A stretch of 23,757 nucleotides of DNA, taken from contig CAJUHY010000041.1 in assembly GCA_910585895.1 (NCBI GenBank), forward strand, positions 1-23,757, in the 5' to 3' direction. The notes under the pieces are model-generated. The model saw nothing but the letters and a program-made list of their open reading frames with translations. It did no database searches and was not told the origin of the DNA. Of this stretch, positions 13,879-22,356 are shown piece after piece (positions within the stretch are counted from its first letter, which is position 1; each line of letters starts with the position of its first letter). The DNA is from an uncultured Lachnospiraceae bacterium (GTDB taxonomy: Bacteria; Bacillota; Clostridia; Lachnospirales; Lachnospiraceae). The position numbers and the translations under genes are program-made.

Positions 13879-14763
13879 ATGGATATCAACTTTGAATTGT
13901 ATAAGGTCTTCTACCAGGTAGCTTCTACCTTGAGTTTTTCAGAGGCTTCCAAGAAGTTATTTATATCCCAGTCTGCTGTCAGCCAGTCCATCAAAACGCT
14001 GGAGCGCAAACTGGGGCAGCCTTTGTTTATTCGCAGCACGAAAAAAGTGCAGCTGAGTCCTGCCGGGCAGACACTGCTCATGCATGTGGAACCTGCTATC
14101 AACTTGCTGCAAAAAGGAGAGACACGACTGTTAGACAGCAATGTGCTGGGGCTGGGACAGCTTCATATCGGGGCAAGCGACACAATCTGCCGCTACTTTT
14201 TAGTCCCCTACCTGAAGCAATTCCATGAACAGTTCCCCGAGGTACCTATCAAGGTAACGAACGCAACTTCTCCAAGATGCGTGGAGTTATTGGCAAAGGG
14301 AACTGTGGATTTGATTATTACCAACTATCCCAACTTCCGCATGAATCAGGCATATGTACAGAAAATAGTCGCCCACTTTCAGGATGTATTTATTGCAAAT
14401 CCCGCTTGTTTGGATTTGCAGCAGGAAGAATTTTCACTGGCGGACTTGAATAATTATCCCATTTTACTGTTAGACCGCAAAAGTACGACCAGTGACTTCC
14501 TGCACAGCCTGTTCCTGCAGCATCAGCTGGAGTTGATTCCCGAAGTGGAACTGAGCAGCAATGATTTCCTCATGGATCTTGCAAGAATCGGTTTGGGCAT
14601 TGCTTTCGTCCCCGACTACTGCCTGTCCGCGGATGATGAATTGTGTATCTTACCAATAAAAGAGACGATACCCAAACGACAGATGGCGGCTGCCATCAAT
14701 CCTGATTTGCCTCTCTCTCCAGCCACTCAGGAATTCCTAAAGCTTCTTCCTGAGGCACAGTAA
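13879..14763 (+). CDS. LysR-family transcriptional regulator
   Basis: 294 residues, the standard LysR length. The N-terminal winged helix-turn-helix is clear (SFSEASKKLFISQSAVSQSIKTLERKLGQPLFIR, about 18-52), then a linker helix and a two-lobe substrate-binding domain starting near LGQLHIGASDTICRYFLVPYL. GGAGG lies five bases before the ATG. It is divergent from the carbonic anhydrase-like gene, a common LysR arrangement, so that gene is a candidate target; the small HPr-like gene downstream is another. Effector unknown. Confidence 0.93.
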   Translation: MDINFELYKVFYQVASTLSFSEASKKLFISQSAVSQSIKTLERKLGQPLFIRSTKKVQLSPAGQTLLMHVEPAINLLQKGETRLLDSNVLGLGQLHIGASDTICRYFLVPYLKQFHEQFPEVPIKVTNATSPRCVELLAKGTVDLIITNYPNFRMNQAYVQKIVAHFQDVFIANPACLDLQQEEFSLADLNNYPILLLDRKSTTSDFLHSLFLQHQLELIPEVELSSNDFLMDLARIGLGIAFVPDYCLSADDELCILPIKETIPKRQMAAAINPDLPLSPATQEFLKLLPEAQ

Positions 14764-14875
14764 TCCTCACAGAAGCAGCACAACCATCAGGGTACTGGTT
14801 GGAAGCTGTTTTGACCATACAGACAGCATCCACTGACCATACATTTAACTTTTTTATAGAAAGGAGACTTGAAAC

Positions 14876-15139
14876 ATGAAACTTTTTAATGTAAAAGACA
14901 CCGAAGAATTTTTTAAGGTAGTAGACCAGTGCAAAGGCACCGTAGAGCTGGTCTCCTCACAGGGCGACCGCCTGAATCTGAAATCCCAGCTCACAAAATA
15001 TATTACCATCACAAATCTTTTCAGTGATGAGTCTATGATTAAAGAGCTGGAACTTGTAGCTTATGATCCGGAGGATGCTGACCGTTTGATGAAATACATG
15101 TTCGGCACCGACAAATTCCCTGGACCGACTGCACCATAA
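14876..15139 (+). CDS. Small HPr-like fold protein without the phosphorylatable histidine
   Basis: 87 residues, HPr-sized. The segment GTVELVSSQGDRLNLKSQL (21-39) resembles the strand and KS-helix region of HPr (the Ser46 zone), with K36-S37 in the corresponding place. There is no G-I/L-H-A-R-P motif, so PTS phosphotransfer from Enzyme I is not expected. AAAGGAGAC lies seven to eight bases before the ATG. It follows the LysR gene by 112 bases and ends at a strong terminator. The relation to HPr is inferred by eye from pattern and length; a similar protein lies at 21014-21241. Confidence 0.6.
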   Translation: MKLFNVKDTEEFFKVVDQCKGTVELVSSQGDRLNLKSQLTKYITITNLFSDESMIKELELVAYDPEDADRLMKYMFGTDKFPGPTAP

Positions 15140-15172
15140 TAACTTTAAAAGAATGCGTTGTAGTCGCTCTTC

Positions 15173-15205
15173 GCGCCCGGATAGAACTATCCGGGCGCAT
15201 TTTTT
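15173..15205 (+). terminator. Rho-independent terminator after the HPr-like gene
   Basis: A perfect 12-base-pair GC-rich stem (GCGCCCGGATAG / CTATCCGGGCGC, 15173-15198) with a minimal loop is followed by A and a six-T run. It works for plus-strand transcription; no T-run follows it on the minus strand. Confidence 0.95.
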
Positions 15206-15263
15206 ATCCTTTGTTCCTACATATTTTCAATATATAACAACATACGCTGGGGAAACCAAACTG

Positions 15264-16034
15264 TTACAAATTTTTCTTATTGAACATTGTTACAGAAATC
15301 ATACACCCTGATACAATCAACATCGCTGTAACTGCTGCCGCCCATAAAAAATCCGCGCCCTCACTGAGGCCTGCCAGCAAGCCTGTTGACTGCAGAAGAT
15401 ACGAGGGCATATACTCTTTGACTGCCGGAAATAAACTCAGCAGATAGGAGACAGCAAAAGCAGCTCCCACCACGAGCATAACTGAACCAGCAGAATTACA
15501 AAATACAGAAGCCATGCCAAGAACAGAAATCAGCCATAATCCAAGAAGATAAAAACAGCCGGCAGCAGCAGCTATATTGTGCGCCACACTGTTATCCCAA
15601 AAATATGCATTGTAAGCATATGTGATACCGTAACTCATCAAAAATCCCAGCGTCCAGACAATTACCATCACACCTAATTTTGCAATAAAAATCTTCCATC
15701 GTTTCATCCCTTTTGTTACGACATTGATAAGTGTTCCTTTGTGATATTCTGTTGTGAAAATCCCACAGAACAATATCAGAAGTATAATCAGCGCCATCGG
15801 CATATTTTTGTAAAACTGTGCCCAGGAAGTCAAAGCATCAACCTCCACCGCCATAATCTGCATACCGCTTTCGGCAAACTGTTCCGACATCATATCCATC
15901 ATCCAGGGCGTCAGCTTGGCGATTGCCGGATTCATAATGCCAAACAAAGCAAAAATTATCACAAACAACAGGAGTTTCCCTGTACGGCACTGCTCCAAAA
16001 ATTCTTTTTTCGTAAAAGCTATCAACTGTCTCAT
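15264..16034 (-). CDS. ABC-2 type permease (YxlG-like)
   Basis: 256 residues with about six membrane segments. The start MRQLIAFTKKEFLEQCRTGKL is a typical cytoplasmic lead of ABC-2 permeases, followed by helix 1 and a ~50-residue external segment (MMDMMSEQFAESGM). FTTEYHKGTLINVVTKG after the second helix is the usual ABC-2 coupling region. It overlaps the ATPase gene by four bases (ATGA), with GGAGGT nine bases before the ATG. It forms an exporter or membrane-remodelling complex with that ATPase; substrate unknown. Confidence 0.85.
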   Translation of the reverse strand: MRQLIAFTKKEFLEQCRTGKLLLFVIIFALFGIMNPAIAKLTPWMMDMMSEQFAESGMQIMAVEVDALTSWAQFYKNMPMALIILLILFCGIFTTEYHKGTLINVVTKGMKRWKIFIAKLGVMVIVWTLGFLMSYGITYAYNAYFWDNSVAHNIAAAAGCFYLLGLWLISVLGMASVFCNSAGSVMLVVGAAFAVSYLLSLFPAVKEYMPSYLLQSTGLLAGLSEGADFLWAAAVTAMLIVSGCMISVTMFNKKNL

Positions 16035-16933
16035 TTTGCTGCCACCTCCAAAAATAAATCCTCCAATGTCGGCTCTAACCGCTCTATACGCTGAACAGAT
16101 ATATGATTGTATAACAATACTTCCATAATCCTGTCCATGGCATTTCCTGCTCTGTCATAAACTGTAACCATTGTCCCCTCACCCTGTGCACCGTCTCCAT
16201 ACAGCTCCAGAAAATGTGAAGCTTCCTCCTGTTTCAGAAATTCCACTACAATACCATCGCCTCTGCGAATTCCCCTAATTTCTTCCAGAGTTCTGCTCCT
16301 GACGCTGCTGCCCTCATGGAGAAAGGCAATGCGGTCGCAGATACGTTCCACATCGGAAAGAATATGGGTCGAAAAGATTACTGTCGTATGCTTTTTCACC
16401 GAATGCAGGATGTCAAGAATCTCCTTCCTGCCAATCGGGTCAAGCGCAGACGTCGGCTCATCGCAGATAAGCAGCCTGGGGCTGTTTAACAATGCCTGCG
16501 CAATTCCCATCCGCTGTTTCATTCCGCGTGAAAAACCGCGGATACGCTTTTTCGCCTCGGCAAGCCCCACCAATTGAAGCAGCTCTGCTGACTTTTCCTT
16601 CACCTGCTTTCCTGGCATCCCTGTTATCTCGCCGCACATCATCAAATATTCCATCGGCGTCATAAAGCCATAAAACTCTGGCACATCCGGCAGATAACCG
16701 ATAAAACGGTTCGTATGATTCTGCCCAAAGGAGACCTTCTCTCCATTAACAAATATTTCCCCTTCATCTGCTTTCAACAGACCCAGCACCATTTTCATGG
16801 TGGTAGTCTTGCCTGCGCCATTTTTACCGATAAATCCAAATACAGAATGCTCCGGCACAGAAAAACTCAAATCATCAATGACTTTGTTGCTCCCAAATGA
16901 TTTGCTGACATGGGAAATTTCTAAAATATCCAT
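16031..16933 (-). CDS. ABC transporter ATPase (YxlF-like)
   Basis: 300 residues. Walker A GKNGAGKTTT (36-45), signature FSRGMKQRMG, Walker B LLICDEPTSALDP, and switch H in FSTHIL. The tail of ~80 residues ends in EPTLEDLFLEV, a motif usual in CcmA/BcrA-type exporter ATPases. The ATG follows the YxlE-like stop codon directly (TAGATG), with AAGGAGG upstream. Confidence 0.92.
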   Translation of the reverse strand: MDILEISHVSKSFGSNKVIDDLSFSVPEHSVFGFIGKNGAGKTTTMKMVLGLLKADEGEIFVNGEKVSFGQNHTNRFIGYLPDVPEFYGFMTPMEYLMMCGEITGMPGKQVKEKSAELLQLVGLAEAKKRIRGFSRGMKQRMGIAQALLNSPRLLICDEPTSALDPIGRKEILDILHSVKKHTTVIFSTHILSDVERICDRIAFLHEGSSVRSRTLEEIRGIRRGDGIVVEFLKQEEASHFLELYGDGAQGEGTMVTVYDRAGNAMDRIMEVLLYNHISVQRIERLEPTLEDLFLEVAAK

Positions 16934-17146
16934 CTATTCTTCCTCCTTCCCCAAAATAAAATACAGAATCGGACCGACAAAATTCATACCGATAATCACC
17001 ACCACAATCCACACCGTTCTATTTCCATACTTATAATTCTCGTGTGTGAGGATATGCCACAGCGTATATCCCAAAAGCGCAAATTCTACAATCACCAGCG
17101 GTATCAAAAATGGCAGTATCTCTGTTATCTCCATAGTCATATTCAT
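16934..17146 (-). CDS. Small PLDc_N-type membrane protein (YxlE-like)
   Basis: 70 residues with two membrane helices (about 9-32 and 43-64) and a K-Y-G-N-R-T-V-W linker, ending in GPILYFILGKEEE. This is the pattern of the PLDc_N (phospholipase D nuclease N-terminal) membrane family; there is no catalytic part. The order YxlE-, YxlF-, YxlG-like matches the B. subtilis sigY operon, where YxlE acts with the membrane regulators of SigY. Here an XRE regulator, not a sigma factor, heads the operon. AGAGGT precedes the ATG. Confidence 0.75.
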   Translation of the reverse strand: MNMTMEITEILPFLIPLVIVEFALLGYTLWHILTHENYKYGNRTVWIVVVIIGMNFVGPILYFILGKEEE

Positions 17147-17180
17147 AATCTAACCTCTTCCTTTCTCATAATCTATAACC

Positions 17181-18299
17181 TTATTGCAGTCGGGCCAGTT
17201 CGTCTTTAATCTGCCCAAATTTATGCTCTCCCTCTAACAAAGCGAACACCGGATTGTCAAAAGATTTTTTCACCTCCTCTAACACCAGCTGTCTGTCTCT
17301 CGGCGCGTCAACTCCGCCCTCTGTCTGCGTAAACCATTCCTCAATCTTGTTAAAATACTCATCTCCATGCAGAAATAGGATGCCAGCTGAAAACAATTCC
17401 CTGAGGCAGCAAACATAGCTGTCCGCATGAACAAGCGCCTTTTCCTTTTCTTCATGCCATGCATAGCACATGGCTGCCTGATATTCAAACCCGGCAATTA
17501 AGTTAGGATTTAACTTACCAAGATGATATGTTTTTTCCACCTGTCCGATACGGTCTATGGTCGGTTCACAGGCAGCCAACTCCTCCATATGCATACTAAT
17601 GTATTCCTTAGCTGTTCCCACCAGGGAATATAAAGCCTGGTACATTGTAATCTGCATAAAGCTCTCCGCCTTATGAACCTCTCCTGCCATCTTGTATGCC
17701 TGCATAAGTACAATTCCGCTCTGTCCCAGCAACCTGTTCGGTCTTGATATTTCCTCCAATGCTTCCACAACCTCATCTGTGCGGCCAAGCTGCAGATGCG
17801 CCATTGCCTGCAGGACAACCACATCATCTGAAATCTTCACATCCCGGCAATTTTCTTTGATATGCTCACACAATTCAGAGATGGACAGAAATACTTCAAA
17901 CTGCCGCTGTCTGCCCTCTGCCAGCATCACATGGTTGAGCCACAAGACACAGACCTGGAACAGGAACGGGTAACAGGAATAATATTTCTTCACATAAGAC
18001 TGCGTCTCTGCCATAACCTGTTCAAAGGGACCGTCAGCAAACTTCTGCGCAAACTCCTGATACCATTTTTGTATCTGTTCCTTAGACATCTGTGGGATAT
18101 ATCCAATCAGCTCATCCACTGTGATGTCAAAAAAAGCAGCAAGCATGGGCAGAATCACGATATCCGGCATACTCTGCCCCGTCTCCCATTTAGAGACCGC
18201 CGCTTTCGTGACGCCGATAAATTGGGCAAGCTGCTCCTGCGTAATCCTCTTATCATGCCTCAGGCGCACTATATTTTCTGCAATATTTATGTGAGACAT
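17181..18299 (-). CDS. XRE-family regulator with TPR-like helical sensor domain
   Basis: 372 residues. The N-terminal Cro/C1 helix-turn-helix is clear (IVRLRHDKRITQEQLAQFIGVTKAAVSKWETGQSMPDIVILPMLAAFFDITVDELIGY, about 10-67). The remaining ~300 residues are alpha-helical with paired-helix repeats (for example VVLQAMAHLQLGRTDEVVEAL and AAMCYAWHEEKEKALVHADSY), typical of TPR-like sensor domains that bind peptides or proteins. GGAGGT lies 11 bases before the ATG. The YxlE-like gene starts 34 bases downstream, so it probably controls the exporter genes. Confidence 0.88.
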   Translation of the reverse strand: MSHINIAENIVRLRHDKRITQEQLAQFIGVTKAAVSKWETGQSMPDIVILPMLAAFFDITVDELIGYIPQMSKEQIQKWYQEFAQKFADGPFEQVMAETQSYVKKYYSCYPFLFQVCVLWLNHVMLAEGRQRQFEVFLSISELCEHIKENCRDVKISDDVVVLQAMAHLQLGRTDEVVEALEEISRPNRLLGQSGIVLMQAYKMAGEVHKAESFMQITMYQALYSLVGTAKEYISMHMEELAACEPTIDRIGQVEKTYHLGKLNPNLIAGFEYQAAMCYAWHEEKEKALVHADSYVCCLRELFSAGILFLHGDEYFNKIEEWFTQTEGGVDAPRDRQLVLEEVKKSFDNPVFALLEGEHKFGQIKDELARLQ

Positions 18300-18374
18300 C
18301 TGATTTTGGCACCTCCTTTGAATATTAGGTTTCCCCTGTATTCTCCATTTATTTCACTCCTCTGACATAGGAAA

Positions 18375-18403
18375 AGTATACCCGAAACTAAGTCACCGCA
18401 CAA
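18375..18403 (-). promoter_or_regulatory. Promoter of the XRE-ABC operon
   Basis: On the minus strand TTGTGC (18398-18403) and TATACT (18375-18380) are 17 bases apart. The leader to the ATG is about 70 bases. AAAGTATCC upstream and the reversed GGTATACTTT at the -10 form a rough inverted pair that might be the XRE operator. Confidence 0.5.
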
Positions 18404-18431
18404 TGGATTAGAAGGATACTTTACGATATAA

Positions 18432-18464
18432 AATCAACCGGCATGAAACTTCCGCCGGTTGATT
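18432..18464 (-). terminator. Terminator-like hairpin after the helicase gene
   Basis: A perfect 11-base-pair stem AATCAACCGGC / GCCGGTTGATT with an 11-base loop. On the minus strand it is followed by TTTTATATC, a short T-run. It lies 55 bases beyond the helicase stop. Confidence 0.7.
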
Positions 18465-18518
18465 CAGAAAATACGAATAGTTATAATATTTTTACTATCA
18501 CGGATGAAACAGACATTA

Positions 18519-20864
18519 TCAGCCCTTCCAGAATCCCTCCACAACTTCCCTCACCTGTGCAAGCACCACGGTCTGAAAGCCCTCCCATTCCCTGGGAAAT
18601 AGTGCCTGATACTCCTGCTGCAGGAAACGTTCATCCAAAAGCAGGATAACTCCACGGTCCTCACTGGTGCGGATGACCCGCCCCGCAGCCTGCAGTACCT
18701 TGTTCATCCCCGGATAGCGGAAAGCATAGGCAAACCCTGCCCGCTCCTGCCTGTCATAGAAATCCTTTAAAATCTCCCGCTCATTGCTGATTTGAGGCAG
18801 CCCCGTACCCACAACGATAACGCCAATCAACGCCTCATGTTTCAAATCAATCCCTTCCGCAAAAATACCGCCCATCACGCAGAAACCAACCAATGTCTTT
18901 TCCCTGGGCGATGTGAAATTACTGAGAAACTCTTCGCGCTGCAGTTCGCTCATGCCGCTCTGCTGACAGATACATTCCAGTTCTTCAAAAATTCCCTCCC
19001 GCTGCACAAAACAGGCAAAGACCTCCTCCATCATCCTGTAAGATGGAAAAAAGGCAATGTAATTGCCGTTCTTTGCCATTGCCGCTTCATAAATATAGGA
19101 AGCAATTTTTTCAAATTCCTGTTGGTTCCTCCTCGTATATTTGCTGCTTACGTCCTTTGCCACCACAAGGAGCTTCTGGTCGTTCGCAAAAACACTCTGC
19201 GCATACACGGCATAATTGTCCGCACAGGTACTCAGTAATTTTTTATAATACTGGATGGGCAGAAGCGTGGCCGAAAAAAATATGGTAGACCTCCCCTTAT
19301 CAATACATGACTGCAGATTCACTGCCGGATTCACGCAGTACAGTTTCAGCTTAAACCGCCCATCCGGCTCGTGTTCCGTATAAATCACATAATTCTCATC
19401 CACCAACTCATACATATTTAAAAAATGGCGTACATTCAGGTAAAATTCCTGCACTTCTTTTTTCTCTGGAATATTGATTTCTTTCTGGAAAAACTCTTCC
19501 ATGGCAAAGCCAAGCTGCAGCAAGGCAAAAATCAAATCCTCGATACCGCCAAGCACACGGTAACCATCGCAGTCACGTTTCATTTTCAGCAAATGCCTGT
19601 TGCAGCGTTCCAAAGAGGCGCTGCATTTTTTGCTGTAATTTTTGAGAATTTTTTTGTTTTCAAGAAAATCCTCTTTGTAAAGCACGGCACTGTACATCTC
19701 ACGTCCGCGCTCCACCAGATTGTGCGCCTCATCCACAAGAAAAAGATAATCCCCCTTCACGCCCTCTGCAAAAAAGCGTCTGAGGTAGACATTAGGGTCA
19801 AACACATAATTATAATCGCAGATAATATCATCCACCCACAAGGATGTATCCAGACACATTTCAAAGGGGCATACCTGGAACTTCTCAGCCTGTATAAGCA
19901 ATATCTCCCTGGTTACATCGCATTCCTGCATCAGCAAATCAAAAACCGCCTCATTTACCCGGTCATAATGCCCTTTGGCATAAGGGCAATGTATGGGATT
20001 GCAGTCCATCTCCTCACAGAGACAGAGCTTCTCCTTGGCCGTGATTGTGAGGACACGTCCCCGATATCCCTGCGTACGCAGTAAATCAAAGGCCTCCTTT
20101 GCCACAGTCCGCGTAATCGTGCGCGCTGTCAGGTAAAAAATCTTATCCGCCAACCCCTGTCCTACCGCTTTAACCGCCGGAAATACCGTCGTAATTGTCT
20201 TGCCCGTCCCCGTAGGCGCCTGGATAAACAGGTTCTTTCCCCGGCTGATGGTGCGGTATACCCCGGCAGCCAACCCCTTTTGCCCTTCACGGTAGGGAAA
20301 GGGAAATTCCAACTTCTCAATTGAAAGATTCCTTTCCTGCCTCGCCCGGTACTGGAATTCCGCCCATTTATCGTAGGCTGACACTACCGTTAAGAACCAC
20401 TCGCTGATTTCCTCAAACGTATAATGTTCCTGAAATCTTTTGATTTCCTCCGTATCCAGATTACAGTAGGTCATCTGTACGGAAATTTCCGCAAGTCCCT
20501 GTTGAAGCGCCACAATATAAGCATAACATTTCGCCTGCGCCAAATGCACCAAAACAGGAGCTTCCAAAAGATTCACATTCTGATAAATGCCTTTAATTTC
20601 ATCGATTATTGTCTGCCCATCACGGACAATGATGCCGTCCGCCCTGCCCTCTAAAATCAGCACATACTGATTCCGCTCCAGTTCTATCTTCAAGGACACT
20701 TCCGGCTGGTAATCCGCCCCCATCCGCCTTTGGATCTTCCGATGGATTCGGCTCCCCTCCTGCATTGCCTCCTTCTGTGCTGCCCGACCGTGGCGGTTGT
20801 CAATATCACCGGAACGCAAAATAAATTCCACCAGATTGCGTACGGAAATTTTTATCTGTTCCAT
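18519..20864 (-). CDS. XPD/DinG-type Fe-S DNA helicase with N-terminal RecB/Cas4-like nuclease domain
   Basis: 781 residues. Residues ~1-170 look like a PD-(D/E)XK nuclease: EGSRIHRKIQ (H41), D76 in GRADGI, E89-x-K91 in IIDEIKG, and QAKCYAYIVA (110-119). A superfamily 2 helicase follows: Walker A APTGTGKT (216-223), a cysteine cluster (C281, C283, C288, C293, C332, C337) in the position of the XPD 4Fe-4S cluster, DEAH (378-381), and motif VI QAAGRVIRTSEDRG near 740. Together it could unwind and cut DNA ends in repair. AGGAG is seven bases before the ATG. It sits alone between two terminators, so it is probably a single-gene unit. Comparable fusions are familiar among COG1199 proteins. Confidence 0.85.
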   Translation of the reverse strand: MEQIKISVRNLVEFILRSGDIDNRHGRAAQKEAMQEGSRIHRKIQRRMGADYQPEVSLKIELERNQYVLILEGRADGIIVRDGQTIIDEIKGIYQNVNLLEAPVLVHLAQAKCYAYIVALQQGLAEISVQMTYCNLDTEEIKRFQEHYTFEEISEWFLTVVSAYDKWAEFQYRARQERNLSIEKLEFPFPYREGQKGLAAGVYRTISRGKNLFIQAPTGTGKTITTVFPAVKAVGQGLADKIFYLTARTITRTVAKEAFDLLRTQGYRGRVLTITAKEKLCLCEEMDCNPIHCPYAKGHYDRVNEAVFDLLMQECDVTREILLIQAEKFQVCPFEMCLDTSLWVDDIICDYNYVFDPNVYLRRFFAEGVKGDYLFLVDEAHNLVERGREMYSAVLYKEDFLENKKILKNYSKKCSASLERCNRHLLKMKRDCDGYRVLGGIEDLIFALLQLGFAMEEFFQKEINIPEKKEVQEFYLNVRHFLNMYELVDENYVIYTEHEPDGRFKLKLYCVNPAVNLQSCIDKGRSTIFFSATLLPIQYYKKLLSTCADNYAVYAQSVFANDQKLLVVAKDVSSKYTRRNQQEFEKIASYIYEAAMAKNGNYIAFFPSYRMMEEVFACFVQREGIFEELECICQQSGMSELQREEFLSNFTSPREKTLVGFCVMGGIFAEGIDLKHEALIGVIVVGTGLPQISNEREILKDFYDRQERAGFAYAFRYPGMNKVLQAAGRVIRTSEDRGVILLLDERFLQQEYQALFPREWEGFQTVVLAQVREVVEGFWKG

Positions 20865-20915
20865 GTAAGTCTCCTGTCCTGTACGAAAACTATCCTAAAA
20901 AAACTGTAAAACCAG

Positions 20916-20950
20916 AAAAAAGATGCATAACTAAATTATGCATCTTTTTT
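20916..20950 (-). terminator. Bidirectional terminator after the second HPr-like gene
   Basis: A perfect inverted repeat AAAAAAGATGCATAA / TTATGCATCTTTTTT with a five-base loop, flanked by an A-run and a T-run, so it can act on both strands. It lies 64 bases past the HPr-like stop and isolates the helicase gene behind it. Confidence 0.9.
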
Positions 20951-21013
20951 CTCTTCCTGTCTATCCTTGAATGTCAATCTTCTTTCCATGGTTGTGGCAT
21001 AATTGTATTTCTA

Positions 21014-21241
21014 TTAAGCCACAGTATACTTACTCAATACATTTTCAAAACTCAGATCTTTGCCGCCATACTTTACTGTAAGTTCCTTTTCCACTCCAAG
21101 TCCCATTACTCCTAAAATGGACTTAGCATCAATGACCATGCGCTGGTAGGAAACGTCAACATCAAAATCACATTTACCAGCAGCACTTACAAAATCACAT
21201 ACCTCATCTGCATCTGCTAATTTAATAATTCTCTCGTTCAT
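21014..21241 (-). CDS. HPr-like protein lacking the active-site histidine
   Basis: 75 residues from the ATG at 21241; the ATG at 21250 touches the AAAGG ribosome site and is too near. AKSILGVMGLGVEKELTVKYGG (39-60) closely resembles the KSIMGVMSL region of HPr, with S41 in the place of the regulatory Ser46. The segment where His15 (HARP) should be reads VCDFVSAAGKCDFDVDV, so it cannot be a normal phosphocarrier. Role unknown; a regulatory or binding role by the Ser-like face is possible. Confidence 0.78.
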   Translation of the reverse strand: MNERIIKLADADEVCDFVSAAGKCDFDVDVSYQRMVIDAKSILGVMGLGVEKELTVKYGGKDLSFENVLSKYTVA

Positions 21242-21285
21242 ATTCCTCATCCTTTCTACCTTGCATTTTCATCTGAGTTTTGAAA

Positions 21286-21314
21286 ATTATGCCACCTTTT
21301 TCATAATTTGTCAA
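21286..21314 (-). promoter_or_regulatory. Strong promoter of the second HPr-like gene
   Basis: On the minus strand TTGACA (21309-21314), a 17-base spacer and CATAAT (21286-21291), with a leader of about 40 bases. In the 338-base gap 21242-21579, nothing but this promoter and the larB promoter is recognised. Confidence 0.75.
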
Positions 21315-21507
21315 ATATCCATGCTTTCTGTATTTTGCCGAAAAAACGAAAATCTGACGGTTATTTTCCATAATTTAAACATTTTTTCTTCATAACAGGC
21401 TATTCATTTCCTTGATTCTCAGCTGTTTCTTTAACTTTTCTAGTAAAATTTTCTATTTTTCTCCTGGTATTTTAAAGCATCTTATCGTATTTGCTAAATT
21501 TGCTTTC

Positions 21508-21536
21508 TTGACTATTCTGTGGGAAAATCCTATAAT
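21508..21536 (+). promoter_or_regulatory. Sigma-A promoter of larBC
   Basis: TTGACT (21508-21513), a 17-base spacer and TATAAT (21531-21536). The expected start of transcription is near 21543, which rules out the longer larB frame starting at 21412. Confidence 0.8.
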
Positions 21537-21579
21537 TATTCATATGAATTATGCATTTTTTTGCAGAAAAGAGGTTATG

Positions 21580-22356
21580 ATGGAATCACAGCATATATTA
21601 TCTGTCCTGCAGCAGGTACAGAATGGCGATTTGGACATCCATACCGCCTACGAACAATTGAAAATCAGCCCTTTTGAAGACCTCGGATATGCCAAGATTG
21701 ATTATCACAGACGTATTCGTCAAGGCACGCCGGAAGTGATTTACGGCGCGTCCAAAACTGCAGAGCAGATGGAGGGAATCATCCACTCCATGCTCTCCCA
21801 TCATTCCGAAAACATTCTGATAACACGGCTTTCACAGGAAGATGCCGCTTATCTGTCAGAACGTTTTACCCTTACTTATGACAGACTTTCCCATATAGGG
21901 ATTGTCAACCGCAGGGAACAGATTACTGCCAGCGGCACAATTGTTGTCGCTACCGGGGGCACCAGCGATATCCCGGTGGCTGAGGAAGCGGCATTGACCG
22001 CTGAGGTTCTGGGTAATCAGGTAGCACGATTGTATGACGTGGGGGTCGCTGGAATCCACCGCCTCCTCTCACATATGGACTTGATTTCCAAAGCAACTGC
22101 CATTGTCGCTGTTGCCGGTATGGAGGGAGCGCTTGCCAGCGTTATCGGCGGACTGGCAGACTGCCCGGTCATCGCGGTTCCCACCAGTATCGGCTACGGC
22201 GCTAATTTTCAGGGACTTTCTGCTTTGCTTTCCATGCTGAATTCCTGTGCCAGCGGCGTCAGCGTGGTGAATATTGATAACGGTTTTGGCGCTGGCTACC
22301 TTGCCAGCATGATTAATCACATAGGAGGTAATGAACATGAAAACTCTATTCCTTGA
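21580..22356 (+). CDS. larB: LarB, nickel-pincer cofactor biosynthesis carboxylase/hydrolase
   Basis: 258 residues from the ATG at 21580 (GAGG five bases upstream; the adjacent ATG at 21577 is too close). The N-terminal part (LGYAKIDYHRRIRQGTPEVIYGASKT) is the LarB signature, and the C-terminal half is PurE/AIR-carboxylase-like with VATGGTSDIPVAEEA and the glycine-rich VAGMEGALASVIGGL. LarB carboxylates nicotinic acid adenine dinucleotide and releases AMP, giving pyridinium-3,5-biscarboxylic acid mononucleotide, the first step to the Ni-pincer cofactor. It overlaps larC by 20 bases. larE and a cofactor-using racemase such as larA are not in the window. Confidence 0.93.
   Translation: MESQHILSVLQQVQNGDLDIHTAYEQLKISPFEDLGYAKIDYHRRIRQGTPEVIYGASKTAEQMEGIIHSMLSHHSENILITRLSQEDAAYLSERFTLTYDRLSHIGIVNRREQITASGTIVVATGGTSDIPVAEEAALTAEVLGNQVARLYDVGVAGIHRLLSHMDLISKATAIVAVAGMEGALASVIGGLADCPVIAVPTSIGYGANFQGLSALLSMLNSCASGVSVVNIDNGFGAGYLASMINHIGGNEHENSIP

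Noticed and set aside
14812..14843. Direct repeat TGACCATACA twice, 22 bases apart, before the first HPr-like gene
   Set aside because: No -10 element at proper distance and no clear binding-site symmetry; it may be a LysR-linked site but the evidence is too thin to call.
19425..20084. 219-residue plus-strand frame inside the helicase gene
   Set aside because: Antisense shadow of the helicase; no ribosome site, no promoter, no domain.
21412..21579. N-terminal extension of larB with a hydrophobic start
   Set aside because: The extension lies upstream of and across the promoter at 21508-21536; LarB proteins normally begin near the chosen start.
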